NCBI RefSeq assembly: GCF_900009145.1
Contig: NZ_LN889782.1
Location: 922,236-957,307 of the forward strand
Direction of reading: 5' to 3'
Length of the DNA: 35,072 nt
Source of the DNA: Planktothrix tepida PCC 9214
GTDB lineage: Bacteria > Cyanobacteriota > Cyanobacteriia > Cyanobacteriales > Microcoleaceae
Shown: in pieces, positions 16,458 through 25,032 of the stretch
How positions within the stretch are numbered: the stretch's first letter is position 1
Layout: each line of letters opens with the position of its first letter
Notes under the pieces: model-generated
Seen by the model: the letters and a program-made list of their open reading frames with translations, nothing else
What the model was told of the DNA's origin: nothing
Database searches by the model: none
Position numbers and translations under genes: made by a program

Positions 16458-18206
16458 TCAAATGATCGACTTTATCACCCTCTCAACCTGTCGAGGCGCT
16501 TCAATTTCTGTAAATAGTTGAATTGCATTATCAAAATTAGGTTTGCTGTTTTCCCTATCCCCCATCTGTTGATAGGTTAAAGCTTGTTGATAATAAGCTT
16601 CAGCTAAATCACATTTTGCCCCAATATTTTCTAAAATTTCTATCGATTCTTGATGATGGGTAAGTGCGGTTGCAAATTCGCCTTGTATTCGGTAAAGTTC
16701 TCCTAGACCTGTTAAAGACTTTGCTTTTAACTGAGAATAATTACTTTCTTCTGAATATAGGATTGCTTTATCTCGCTCTCGTGTAATTACTTCGCCTGCA
16801 TTATCAAAATCTTGGATTGCAACATAGTGATAATAAGCTTCTAAAGCTGTTAATCCATCTTGTAGGGTTTCAATACTCTTAACACTCTCTGTCCAAAACT
16901 CCGCAGCTTTAATATTAGCGGTTTCCCAATCTCCACTTTTTCTTAAACGTGCGATCGCTTCTTCTCTAATCATCGGATGTAAAAAGAACTCATCCTTTTT
17001 AAATTCCACTAAAGAACGATTTTTTAATGACTCAATTACCCTACGCTGTTCACCTTCTGAAACATCCCATAATAAACACAATAACCCATTATAAGGAACA
17101 GTTGGAACATCTTGATAACGATAACATCCCAACCGATTTAATAATTTAAACGCATTAATATCAAGTTCTTGCAAACGCTTAAACTGAGAATTCACTAAAT
17201 TTTTTAAATCGGGTTTAGCTAAAAGTTCAGCTTTATTAAAATTCCAATAAGCTTGAATATCTCCTTGATCATCTTCTTGAACTGCACCACACAGAATTCG
17301 CATTGCCTTGGCATTTCCACCATAGGCTTTGTGCATTTCTGTTAAAATAGACTCATGATTATTAATCTGATAATATTCAAAATATTGTTTCCAGGCAGAA
17401 TAGTCTAAGTCAGGTAAACGATAGGTTTCAACCGTAATATCCCCTTCACACAACCGTTCACGACTGGTGATTAAAGTTACTGACTGCACCATCGAATCTG
17501 TTAACACCCTCAATAGTTCAATATAACTTCGATGGGGTTCAATAAATCTAAACTCAGAATCTAGTGCAGGTTCTAAGTTATCAATTAATATCCCAATTTT
17601 TTGATTTTGTAACAGTCGTTTTAGCCGTCCCAAGGACACCATAAAATCCCGTCCAGGTTCCTCTTCAAAATCCTTTTTCAGCCATTCCTCAACAATACTT
17701 TCAACAGGCGAGATAGTTTCCCTTTCCTTCGCCATCGTCAAATATAAGATTTTATCAAAATTTTGATTCTTCAGAAATTCTGTAGCCAGAGTTGTTTTAC
17801 CAATTCCTGCTGCGGCTTGAATTAAAATAATTTTTGCACCTTGATTGATTTTAGTTTGAAGGTGAGCGATCGCATTTTCACGACCGATAAAATTAATATT
17901 TTCATTAACAATATTTTCAGGAATGGCGATCGCAACTCTGTTATAGTAGCATTCTACAACTGTTTGCACATTATTCTTTTGAACTCTTTCTCCACATAGG
18001 TCTGACAACCGCTGCCACAGTTTAGATGCAGCCATCTTAACACTGTGACCTGAAAAGTTATACCAGCCTCCAATTTCGTTATATCTTTTACCATTTATAC
18101 CCTTCCAGGCTTCTTCCAAGATTATAGTTTCAAGGGGACTCAAGGTCTTGAGTTTCTCAGCCCTCAGTTGTGAACTGATAAAGCCTAACGCTGAAGTGAT
18201 GTCCAT
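16458..18206 (-). CDS. STAND NTPase: VMAP-N-type HTH, NB-ARC and TPR
   Basis: A 582-residue signal-transducing ATPase. Numbered from the ATG at 18206: residues 1-90 form a helical HTH-like domain (SPLETIILEEAWKGINGKRY, SVKMAASKLWQRLSDLCGE) matching the vWA-MoxR-associated N-terminal domain common in cyanobacterial STAND proteins; FIGRE (107-111) opens the NTPase; Walker A is AAAGIGKTT (131-139); Walker B is KIGILIDN with Asp209; the winged-helix part follows; the last 110 residues are TPR-like helices (LKAKSLTGLGELYRIQGEFA, AEAYYQQALTYQQMGDRENS). Such proteins are usually kept inactive until the repeats sense a trigger, and many act in defence or cell-death-like responses. No effector enzyme domain is visible. 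A TTG at 18245 would add 13 residues; the ATG fits the family better. Confidence 0.85.
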   Translation of the reverse strand: MDITSALGFISSQLRAEKLKTLSPLETIILEEAWKGINGKRYNEIGGWYNFSGHSVKMAASKLWQRLSDLCGERVQKNNVQTVVECYYNRVAIAIPENIVNENINFIGRENAIAHLQTKINQGAKIILIQAAAGIGKTTLATEFLKNQNFDKILYLTMAKERETISPVESIVEEWLKKDFEEEPGRDFMVSLGRLKRLLQNQKIGILIDNLEPALDSEFRFIEPHRSYIELLRVLTDSMVQSVTLITSRERLCEGDITVETYRLPDLDYSAWKQYFEYYQINNHESILTEMHKAYGGNAKAMRILCGAVQEDDQGDIQAYWNFNKAELLAKPDLKNLVNSQFKRLQELDINAFKLLNRLGCYRYQDVPTVPYNGLLCLLWDVSEGEQRRVIESLKNRSLVEFKKDEFFLHPMIREEAIARLRKSGDWETANIKAAEFWTESVKSIETLQDGLTALEAYYHYVAIQDFDNAGEVITRERDKAILYSEESNYSQLKAKSLTGLGELYRIQGEFATALTHHQESIEILENIGAKCDLAEAYYQQALTYQQMGDRENSKPNFDNAIQLFTEIEAPRQVERVIKSII

Positions 18207-18254
18207 AGATATATCCAGATAGTAAGCAGCAACCTCTAATAACAATTAGAACTA

Positions 18255-18373
18255 ACTTTATTTTACTTTATTTTACTTTGTGTTGGCTTTTTCTATTGAA
18301 GTGTTTACTTTATTTTACTTTGTGTTGACTTTTTTCTATTGAAGTGTTTACTTTATCTTACTTATTTCTATTG
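18255..18373. repeat. AT-rich direct repeats (42-43 bp unit) upstream of the STAND gene
   Basis: Two nearly identical units, 18265-18306 and 18307-18349, each beginning ACTTTATTTTACTTTGTGTT and ending CTATTGAAGTGTTT. A shortened third copy (ACTTTATCTTACTT..CTATTG) runs to 18373, and an extra ACTTTATTTT precedes the array at 18255. They lie 49 bases or more upstream of the STAND gene start, where its promoter is expected. Confidence 0.92.
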
Positions 18374-18482
18374 CGATATTGCATAAATAGTCGCATAATT
18401 AACGATTAAAGGATAAAACACACGATAAAAAGTGTGCATGATTTTCAAGCTCTCTGACGATGGCTGCGTAGCCGATCAACCG

Positions 18483-18514
18483 AAAAAAAGCCAGTTGATT
18501 TGCCGATCAACTGG
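18483..18514 (-). terminator. Rho-independent terminator of the 55-codon gene
   Basis: On the minus strand: perfect 9-bp stem CCAGTTGAT / ATCAACTGG with a 6-base loop, followed by C and then seven T (18489-18483). This is one of the clearest intrinsic terminators in the window. It lies 41 bases after the stop codon of the small ORF at 18556-18723. Confidence 0.85.
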
Positions 18515-18555
18515 AAATAGAAGGTTAAATTTTATCATTGTTGGCTTATCGTCCG

Positions 18556-18723
18556 TTAGTGTATCCGGTTCTTAGCTGCTCGTGTCCGCCAAGCCCAAGC
18601 AGCTAGATCCACACATAAAATTACTAAAGTTGTGTCACTTAGTAACCCTGCAATGCCTCCATCGGAAATTCGCATTAGAAGCAGAGGTGGGATCAGGCTA
18701 AAACGCAAGTATTTAGGATTCAT
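18556..18723 (-). CDS. Small hydrophobic protein, 55 residues
   Basis: A short frame with ATG at 18723 and TAA at 18556-18558. The product begins MNPKYLRFSLIPPLLLMRIS, continues DGGIAGLLSDTTLVILCVDL and ends AAWAWRTRAAKNRIH. It has one or two hydrophobic stretches (about 8-18 and 30-44) and a basic C-terminus, which suggests a small membrane protein with the basic end inside. AAGGAT lies about ten bases before the ATG as a ribosome binding site, and a strong intrinsic terminator follows the stop. These signals make it more credible than a chance frame of this length. I do not recognise the protein. It stands alone between the STAND gene and xisI on the same strand. Confidence 0.55.
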   Translation of the reverse strand: MNPKYLRFSLIPPLLLMRISDGGIAGLLSDTTLVILCVDLAAWAWRTRAAKNRIH

Positions 18724-19030
18724 ACAATAAATTATCCTTGTCTACATTACGTTAACCTTCTTGTAGTCATGCGATAGCCGTAGCGTCCTCCCTTCAGGTT
18801 GGGGCGCTACTTGGCATCTGCAAAAACTACCTGATGGAAATACTAACAAAGAGTTTGCTTAATCTGCAATACTTTTTGGAATTTTTTTTCAGTCATTGCA
18901 AAATAACCCCCTTTTGTCACTTTAAGGGAAAACTTTGATTTTCCGTAGGCTGAAACGGCTTAAATTCGTTCAAATACCCCGAACTGACAATCATAGGGAT
19001 AACTAAACCCGCCCGTAATTGTTTTTATTA
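18724..19030. other. 307-base intergenic region with one hairpin
   Basis: No coding frame is seen. GTAGCGTCC (18780-18788) pairs with GGGCGCTAC (18802-18810) in a 9-bp stem containing one G-T pair; the preceding GCGATAGCC gives it the look of an interspersed cyanobacterial repeat. The region should contain the promoter of the 55-codon gene and the 3' end of the xisI transcript. Confidence 0.35.
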
Positions 19031-19366
19031 TTAATTAACAGCAAACTCCGTGTAAGGACGAATATTAGGGGGATGAAACCCTAAAACAATTTTAGTTTTG
19101 GGAATTCCTGCCTTAACTAACTCATTGGCAATTCCATCCTCTAATCCATCTCGATGTATCCAAATTTTATCGCCAATCACCTCTATATGAACCAAACATC
19201 CATGAATCTGTACATCATCTTCCCATCCCAAAGTAATCAATAAAAAGTTGTTTCTATCTTCACTCACAATCAAACGACATTGTAAATCCCCATACGCATA
19301 GGGGATTTCTGTATATTCTTTAAGTTTTGCTTGAATAATTTCTCGATATTGAACTAAACTATCCAT
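19031..19366 (-). CDS. xisI: XisI-family protein (fdxN element excision controlling factor homologue)
   Basis: A 111-residue complete XisI-like protein: YREIIQAKLKEYTEIPYAYG at the N-terminus, then ITLGWEDDVQIHGCLVHIEV, KIWIHRDGLEDGIANELVKA and the C-terminal KIVLGFHPPNIRPYTEFAVN. In heterocystous species XisI with XisH is needed for the XisF-dependent excision of the fdxN element, but xisH/xisI pairs are widespread in cyanobacteria that lack that element, and their general role is unresolved. A very good ribosome binding site, AAAGGAGG (19384-19377), precedes the ATG by ten bases. No xisH frame is found upstream, where it usually lies, so this copy is an orphan. Confidence 0.9.
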   Translation of the reverse strand: MDSLVQYREIIQAKLKEYTEIPYAYGDLQCRLIVSEDRNNFLLITLGWEDDVQIHGCLVHIEVIGDKIWIHRDGLEDGIANELVKAGIPKTKIVLGFHPPNIRPYTEFAVN

Positions 19367-19449
19367 TGAACAATTTCCTCCTTTTGACTTTCAAAAATTA
19401 ATAAATTAACTCGATATTTATTAATCACTAACCTTACTCCTCAATACTA

Positions 19450-19483
19450 AAAACTTTAGTCAGTTTTAACCAACTAAAGTTTT
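19450..19483 (-). terminator. AT-rich stem-loop after the Asn-rich secreted protein gene
   Basis: AAAACTTTAGT (19450-19460) and ACTAAAGTTTT (19473-19483) form a perfect 11-bp stem with a 12-base loop. On the minus strand the stem runs into TTTTTAG. A second perfect palindrome AACCTATT-TT-AATAGGTT lies at 19501-19518. One or both probably end the transcript of the gene that stops at 19602; the low GC content makes this uncertain. Confidence 0.45.
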
Positions 19484-19601
19484 AGCTTTATTAATTTTTC
19501 AACCTATTTTAATAGGTTTGAGCTTTAATTCAAGGCTCTATTTTGGCTTGATAAATCAATCATCCTAGATAGTGTGAACACTGGGATGGAGTACCCTACA
19601 A

Positions 19602-20336
19602 TTAACGAGTGTAACGACCATTATTGGGATAGGGTTGGGGATAGGTTTGATTGTTACGATTATAACGATCATAGCGATCGCTGCCATTATAAGTTCCTGA
19701 ATTATACCGACCATTATTATAATTTCCGTTGTTGTCTCCCCGTTTCCAAGCTTCATATTCTTGATCTAAACGTTGATCTAACTGAGTGTGAGAATCTCGA
19801 ATCATTTGGGCTTTTTGGGCTGAGGTTAAATTGTTATATTGAGGTTTTCTCACCTCTTGTCGCATTTGCTGTTCTAACTCCGCATGACGGCGTTGACGAT
19901 ATTGATCAAATGATTGTTGGTTATAGCGATCGTTACGATTATTGTTATTATTGCGATTATTGTTATTATAACGACCATTATTATAACGACCATTGTTATT
20001 ATTACGGCCATTATTAGATTGCCGTTGTTTCCAGGTTTCATATTCCCGATCTAAACTTTGATCGAGGGCATTATGAGCATCCCGAATCATTTGAGCTTTT
20101 TGGGCTGAAGTTAAATTGTTATATTGAGGTTTTTTTACCTCTTCCCGCATTTGCTGTTCTAACTGTGCATGACGCTGTTGACGATATTGATCAAAATTAT
20201 TTTGAGCTAGAATTAAATCTTGAGAGGACTGTCTTGAAGAAGTTGTGTTAATGGGGTTGTTAGGCATCACAGCATAAGCTGGAAGCATAGAACTGGCTGC
20301 TAATACCAATGTCGCTAAGGTTAATGTCGGTTTCAT
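19602..20336 (-). CDS. Secreted Asn/Arg/Tyr-rich protein with duplicated helical module
   Basis: A 244-residue exported protein of unknown function. From the ATG at 20336 it has a Sec signal peptide (MKPTLTLATLVLAASSMLPA, ending AYA before VMPNN). It then carries two copies of a 58-residue helical module, at about 48-105 and 143-200. Both contain FDQYRQ.RHA.LEQQM, KPQYNNLTSAQKAQMIRD and an LDQ.LD.EYE.WK ending. Between and after them are low-complexity linkers of Asn, Gly, Arg and Tyr (NNGRYNNGRYNNNNRNNNNN). The module looks like a paired amphipathic helix, perhaps binding a surface or nucleic acid through the basic linkers. The frame could also start at TTG 20348, but the ATG gives a better signal peptide. 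Confidence 0.75.
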   Translation of the reverse strand: MKPTLTLATLVLAASSMLPAYAVMPNNPINTTSSRQSSQDLILAQNNFDQYRQQRHAQLEQQMREEVKKPQYNNLTSAQKAQMIRDAHNALDQSLDREYETWKQRQSNNGRNNNNGRYNNGRYNNNNRNNNNNRNDRYNQQSFDQYRQRRHAELEQQMRQEVRKPQYNNLTSAQKAQMIRDSHTQLDQRLDQEYEAWKRGDNNGNYNNGRYNSGTYNGSDRYDRYNRNNQTYPQPYPNNGRYTR

Positions 20337-20606
20337 AGGTTTGCTCAACTTGAGAAAATGGTGGATTCTTTTCCTGATTTTAAACTAAAACTTTCTGGGG
20401 GCGTTTACATCATCCTGAGAGAAGATTTTAACAGTTGTGATCAGAATTCCGAGGCTATCTGGGGAAAAGGCAAGTCAGCAATTTTCCTAACTCCTGACTT
20501 ACTTTAATAGTCGATGGACATCGCAAAAGGTTCCCTAACCAGCGAGAACCCAAAAAACCCAGTTTCTATTGATATTTAGTGATTAGTGAAAGCATTATAG
20601 AGTGAA

Positions 20607-22781
20607 TCAACTATCCACTTCTTGACTGATAACTGATAACTGATGACTGATAACTGATTTCAGTTGGACAGCACAGGCTTTTAATTCTGGTTGGCGAGAG
20701 TCGGGACAGGCGTGAGGGTGGGTTAACGTGTTGGCTTCTGCGTCCGATGCCCATAATGTCCCCCAGTGCATCGGGACAAATACAGTTCCAGGGGCGATAA
20801 AAGCGGTTACTTTAGCCGGAAATTGACAACTTCCCCGCCGAGAACGCACTTCAACAATATCACCATTTTCAATCCCTAAATTCCCTGCATCTTTGGGATG
20901 AATCTCAATAAAGGGGTCGGGGTGCATTTGTTGGGTTTTGTTGGTTCTTCCGGTGCGGGTGAGGGTGTGCCAATGACCATACAGACGACCCGTTGTTAAC
21001 ACATAGGGATAATTCGGATCACTGGGCTCAGCCAACCCTTTAGAATGATACCCGCCAAAAATTGCCCGACGGTCGGGGGTCGCAAAATGATTATCAGTGT
21101 ATAAGCGTTGGCGACCGGGCTCCGTACTTCCTGCGGGACAAGGCCATTGGGTCGGCCCTTGATGTTGCAAACGGTCATGGCTTAACCCCGACATATCACA
21201 GGGACGACCTGACGTGAGTTGCACAAATTCAGCATAGACATCCGCCGAGGTTTGAAAGGCAAATTGTTCTTTAAACCCTAAGCGTCGTCCGACTTCGGCA
21301 AAAATCTCCCAGTCATGTCGAGCTTCTCCCAGAGGTTGATCAAACCCTGGACAGTAGGTAACACGCCGTTCTGAGTTGGTCATCACTCCCGTTTTTTCGC
21401 TCCATTGGGTGGCGGGGAGGAGGACATGGGCATAGGCTGAGGTTTCGGTGGGATAGTAGGCTTCTTGATAGACAGTAAAGGGAGATTTTAACAAGGCGGC
21501 TTTGGTACGTTCGAGATCGGGTAGACTAACAGCCGGATTTGTGGCGGCGATCCAGAGAAACTGCACTTCATCTTGTTCTAAACCGAGAATCATATCCCAA
21601 ACGGTGCGTCCGGGGGTGGGAGAAATGCGACCTTCAGGAATTCCCCAAAACTGTTCAACTTCAGCCCGGTGTTGGGGGTTGTTGACAAAGCGATAACCGG
21701 GTAATAGATGGGCAAGTCCTCCGGCTTCTCGTCCTCCCATGGCGTTGGGTTGTCCAGTGAGGGAAAAGGGGCCACAACCTGCTTTACCAATTTGACCTGT
21801 CATTAAGTGTAGATTAATCAGCGATCGCACTTTTGCAGTACCTTCGGAAGACTGATTTAATCCCATTGACCATAACGATAAAATCCGTTTCGATTGTTGC
21901 CAATAACGGGCGGCTGTTTCTAATGCTTCAATTGTAATTCCACACCGTTTAGCTACAATTTCGGGGGTATAGGATTGTAAAAGTTGAGCATATTGTTGAA
22001 AGTTGCGAGTACATTCATCAATAAAAACTGCATCAATATCCCCCCATCTTAATAATAAATAACCAATGCCATTAAATAAATCAATATCCGTTCCGGGGCG
22101 AATGGGTAAATGTAGGTCGGCGGCTTCGGCAGTTGGGGTATATCGAGGGTCAACAACTATTAATTTAACGTCAGGATTTTTTTTATGATATTTAGCGAAA
22201 CGATTAAAAACAATGGGATGACATTCTGCGGTATTACTACCGACAATAAACGCACAATCGGTTAATTCTAAATCTTCATAACAACAAGGGGGGCCATCGG
22301 AACCTAAGCTTTGAACATAACCTGATACAGCAGAAGACATACATAAACGAGAATTTGCATCAAAATTATTGGTTCCTAAACACCCTTTCATCAGTTTTTG
22401 GGCAATATAATAATCTTCGGTAACGAACTGACCGGAACCGTACATAGATAACGCATCGGAACCATAATCACGTTGAACCGTTTGGATACGTTCTACCATC
22501 AAATTTAAGGCTTCATCCCAACTCACTTGTCGGAAGGGTTGATCTAAGGTTTCTCGGATCATTGGGTGTAAAAGGCGATCACGACGAATGGATTCTGTGA
22601 CGGTAGCTCCTTTAACACAGACCATGCCTTGACTAGAGGGATGTTGGCGATCGCCTCGAACTTTCCAAATCGGGTTTCCCTGTTCGTCCCGTTTAATCTC
22701 TTGATCAGTTGTTGCTGTAGAGACAATTTCTAAACCACAACCCACACCACAAAATGGACAAAGTGTTTGAATTAATTTCAT
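20607..22781 (-). CDS. narB: NarB, ferredoxin-dependent assimilatory nitrate reductase
   Basis: NarB reduces nitrate to nitrite in the cytoplasm with electrons from reduced ferredoxin, using a [4Fe-4S] cluster and bis-MGD molybdenum. The 724 residues show the cluster ligands Cys8, Cys11, Cys15 (CPFCGVGC) and Cys55 (GMVCVKG), and the molybdenum ligand Cys147 in NSRLCMSS. Pterin-binding segments follow ([51 protein letters not shown]), as does the C-terminal domain with [19 protein letters not shown]. It lies 223 bases downstream of nrtD as the last gene of the nitrate operon. The final residues ([17 protein letters not shown]) do not belong to the enzyme: they are translated from a heptamer tandem repeat that has entered the 3' end. 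Confidence 0.97.
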   Translation of the reverse strand: MKLIQTLCPFCGVGCGLEIVSTATTDQEIKRDEQGNPIWKVRGDRQHPSSQGMVCVKGATVTESIRRDRLLHPMIRETLDQPFRQVSWDEALNLMVERIQTVQRDYGSDALSMYGSGQFVTEDYYIAQKLMKGCLGTNNFDANSRLCMSSAVSGYVQSLGSDGPPCCYEDLELTDCAFIVGSNTAECHPIVFNRFAKYHKKNPDVKLIVVDPRYTPTAEAADLHLPIRPGTDIDLFNGIGYLLLRWGDIDAVFIDECTRNFQQYAQLLQSYTPEIVAKRCGITIEALETAARYWQQSKRILSLWSMGLNQSSEGTAKVRSLINLHLMTGQIGKAGCGPFSLTGQPNAMGGREAGGLAHLLPGYRFVNNPQHRAEVEQFWGIPEGRISPTPGRTVWDMILGLEQDEVQFLWIAATNPAVSLPDLERTKAALLKSPFTVYQEAYYPTETSAYAHVLLPATQWSEKTGVMTNSERRVTYCPGFDQPLGEARHDWEIFAEVGRRLGFKEQFAFQTSADVYAEFVQLTSGRPCDMSGLSHDRLQHQGPTQWPCPAGSTEPGRQRLYTDNHFATPDRRAIFGGYHSKGLAEPSDPNYPYVLTTGRLYGHWHTLTRTGRTNKTQQMHPDPFIEIHPKDAGNLGIENGDIVEVRSRRGSCQFPAKVTAFIAPGTVFVPMHWGTLWASDAEANTLTHPHACPDSRQPELKACAVQLKSVISHQLSVISQEVDS
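20625..20659. repeat. Heptamer tandem repeat (ACTGATA x 5) inside the 3' end of narB
   Basis: Five tandem units, ACTGATA, ACTGATA, ACTGATG, ACTGATA, ACTGATT. This is a typical STRR sequence. It lies within the coding region and encodes the tail [11 protein letters not shown]. Confidence 0.93.
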
Positions 22782-23004
22782 TGTTTTATCATTGTTTGCT
22801 CAAAAAAGAGTTGTTTGGCTGAAGCCTCTCAATCTTTAGCCTAAAGCTCAACAACTCAAGATTTTGTATAAGTATTTATTCTTGCGGATCAACTGGCTAT
22901 AAAAATCGTACTATTTAGGAATTAACTAATATTCCCTATTCCCCATTCTTTTCCCTAGAGGAATTAGGATAATCATTAACTCCCAATTCCTCCGATTCAA
23001 TTTC

Positions 23005-24999
23005 CTATTGAGCCGATTTGAGATCTAAAGTTCCTACGGGAGTAAAGGTTGCCTCAAATTGGGTATAAGGAGTTTGGGTAACATCCGACTTGACTAACTT
23101 CGGCAAAGGGGTATTATTAACATTTTGAGTCGCATCGGGAGATTTAGCTTCGTAACTTAAAATATCCCCGGTTCGACTTACCTTAATCAAATAAACGGAT
23201 ACAGCCGTTACCGGAGTGTTTGTCCAAGCTTGATTAATGGTGGCAAAAACCTCTTGATTTAACTGTTCAAGATCCTCAGCACTAGGGGTTGCTGTTGTGC
23301 TACTAATGGATGTTGCTGATTCAGTCGGCGAGGTGGTAGCCACCGGAGAAGAAGAAACCGAGGGTGAGGCCGTTGTGGTAGGTGCGGTTGCCGTTGCAGA
23401 TGGGGAAGTTGTAGTCGCCGCTAAACTTTCAGGCGTTGGGGATGCAGTCGCAACGGGAGAGGGTGAAATCGTTGTTGGGGATGGAGATAGGGTTGTTGTC
23501 GGGGCAATAGCCGTTGTTGAACTGGGAGAGGGAAGGGTTGTTGTCGATCCAAGGCTATTGGGACTCGGTGATGTCGTTGCTACTGCGTTCGGTGAAGGAG
23601 TTGCGGTTGACTCCAAGGAGGGAGAAGGACTGACCGAGGGAACTGTAGTAGGGGATAAGGTAGCAGTCGGAGTGGGGGATAGGGTGGGAGAAGCCGTGGT
23701 GATGGGAGTAACCGTTTCAGCAACGGGGGTGGTTTCTGTTTCCATCGTCGTAGCAGATGGTTCTGGGGTTTCTGCCTCTTTATTTGCGGTAGTGGGCGTG
23801 GAATTAAAAACTAATGAGCCCACTAAGGTTGCGATAATCACTCCCCAGAGTGAAAATAATATCGCTGTTTTTGTTGCAGGCGACATTTCTTCAGGTGGAG
23901 TCGCCGGATCAACCCCATGAGTAAACTCAGGTTCGGGGGTTTTAGCATAGGGATTTTTATCTGGAATTACCGGATCAACCCCACGAGTGAGTTCAGGTTC
24001 AGGCGTTTTAGCATAGGGATTTTCATCCGGGTTAGGTCTATTGGGTTGCATATTCAGCACCTCTGTTGCTATATGACTAGAACTGGGTGCTATTGTAGTG
24101 CTTTGTGCTAATCCCGTGTCAGGGGTTTTATCTTCTGTTGTGATCTCTTCGGTAGTCTCTTCATCTTCTTCGTGATGAGCAAAACGTCGGAAGAGAAAAT
24201 CGAGAGCATAGTTCCGCAATTCATAATATCGCGGATCTTCCATAATTTTCGCCCGATTTCTAGGACGGGAGAAGGGAATGTCTAAAATTTCCCCAATTTG
24301 GGCGGCTGGGCCATTGGTCATCATCACCAAACGGTCGGCTAAAAACAAGGCTTCATCAATATCATGGGTAATCATTAAAACTGTAATCCGATGATCTTGC
24401 CAAATATTGAGCAGTTCTTCCTGTAATTCTTCGCGGGTAATGGGGTCTAAGGCTCCAAAGGGTTCGTCTAAAATTAAAATTTGGGGACGAGTGGCTAAGG
24501 CGCGAGCAATAGAAACCCGTTGTTTCATACCTCCTGAGAGTTGAGAGGGTTTTTTATTCGCCGCTTCGGATAACCCGACTAACTCTAAATTTTCTTTGAC
24601 AATTTCCAGTTGTTCAGCCGTAGATTTGTCAGGATATACTGACTCAACCCCTAAGTGAATATTTTCTTTGGCGGTCAACCAAGGTAACAGAGAATAATTT
24701 TGAAACACCACCATCCGTTCTGGCCCAGGTTCGGTGATCAACTGTCCTTGAACGGATATTACCCCGGTTGTCGGTTGATTAAACCCAGCCACCATATTTA
24801 ATAGCGTGGATTTTCCACACCCAGAGTGACCGATAATGCAAATAAATTCGCCTTCTTTGACCCGAAGATTAACATCTTCAAGCACAATATATTTCCCTTT
24901 AGGGGTGTCATAAACTTTAGACACTTGATCAATCACCAAAAAGTCATCGGATTTTAAGGAAGAAGTGGGTTTAGAGGAAATATTATCTAAAATTTGCAT
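23005..24999 (-). CDS. nrtD: NrtD nitrate ABC ATPase fused to a membrane-anchored Pro/Ser/Thr-rich protein
   Basis: Residues 1-275 are a complete NrtD, the second ATPase of the nitrate/nitrite importer: Walker [10 protein letters not shown] (57-65), Q-loop [11 protein letters not shown], signature LSGGMKQ (154-160), Walker B ILILDEP (174-180), H-loop His212, and the nitrate-family ending PRYYELRNYALDFLFRRF. Normal NrtD stops about here. This protein continues without a stop to residue 664: acidic linker (276-326), two tandem 22-residue repeats beginning NPYAKTPEPE (327-348, 349-370), one transmembrane helix (377-398, TAILFSLWGVIIATLVGSLV), a Pro/Ser/Thr stalk (399-572) and a C-terminal domain (573-664) with LIKVSRTGDILSYEAKSPDA and FEATFTPVGTL. 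That domain vaguely resembles TonB C-terminal folds. Topology implies the stalk is periplasmic. The gene lies 33 bases after nrtC. Confidence 0.92.
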   Translation of the reverse strand: MQILDNISSKPTSSLKSDDFLVIDQVSKVYDTPKGKYIVLEDVNLRVKEGEFICIIGHSGCGKSTLLNMVAGFNQPTTGVISVQGQLITEPGPERMVVFQNYSLLPWLTAKENIHLGVESVYPDKSTAEQLEIVKENLELVGLSEAANKKPSQLSGGMKQRVSIARALATRPQILILDEPFGALDPITREELQEELLNIWQDHRITVLMITHDIDEALFLADRLVMMTNGPAAQIGEILDIPFSRPRNRAKIMEDPRYYELRNYALDFLFRRFAHHEEDEETTEEITTEDKTPDTGLAQSTTIAPSSSHIATEVLNMQPNRPNPDENPYAKTPEPELTRGVDPVIPDKNPYAKTPEPEFTHGVDPATPPEEMSPATKTAILFSLWGVIIATLVGSLVFNSTPTTANKEAETPEPSATTMETETTPVAETVTPITTASPTLSPTPTATLSPTTVPSVSPSPSLESTATPSPNAVATTSPSPNSLGSTTTLPSPSSTTAIAPTTTLSPSPTTISPSPVATASPTPESLAATTTSPSATATAPTTTASPSVSSSPVATTSPTESATSISSTTATPSAEDLEQLNQEVFATINQAWTNTPVTAVSVYLIKVSRTGDILSYEAKSPDATQNVNNTPLPKLVKSDVTQTPYTQFEATFTPVGTLDLKSAQ
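24058..24064 (-). promoter_or_regulatory. Possible internal ribosome binding site within nrtD
   Basis: On the minus strand AGAGGTG lies six bases before an in-frame ATG at 24051 (residue 317 of the fusion, MQPNRPNPDE). Translation from here would give a 348-residue membrane protein without the ATPase, so the extension may once have been, or still be, a separate product. The sequence match alone is modest evidence. Confidence 0.4.
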
Positions 25000-25032
25000 A
25001 ATGTTTGAGGGTTAACGGTTGACAGTTGACAG

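Noticed and set aside
18255-18373. Possible CRISPR array
   Set aside because: The units are contiguous direct repeats without unique spacers, and no cas gene is nearby.
19574-20017. A plus-strand frame of 147 codons rich in Tyr, Cys, Asp and His
   Set aside because: It is the antisense of the Asn-rich linkers in the secreted protein, and its composition is a by-product of that repeat.
23297-23920. A long plus-strand frame (207 codons, Val/Gly-rich)
   Set aside because: It is the antisense of the Pro/Ser/Thr-rich stalk of the NrtD fusion; the low-complexity coding strand removes stops from the opposite strand.
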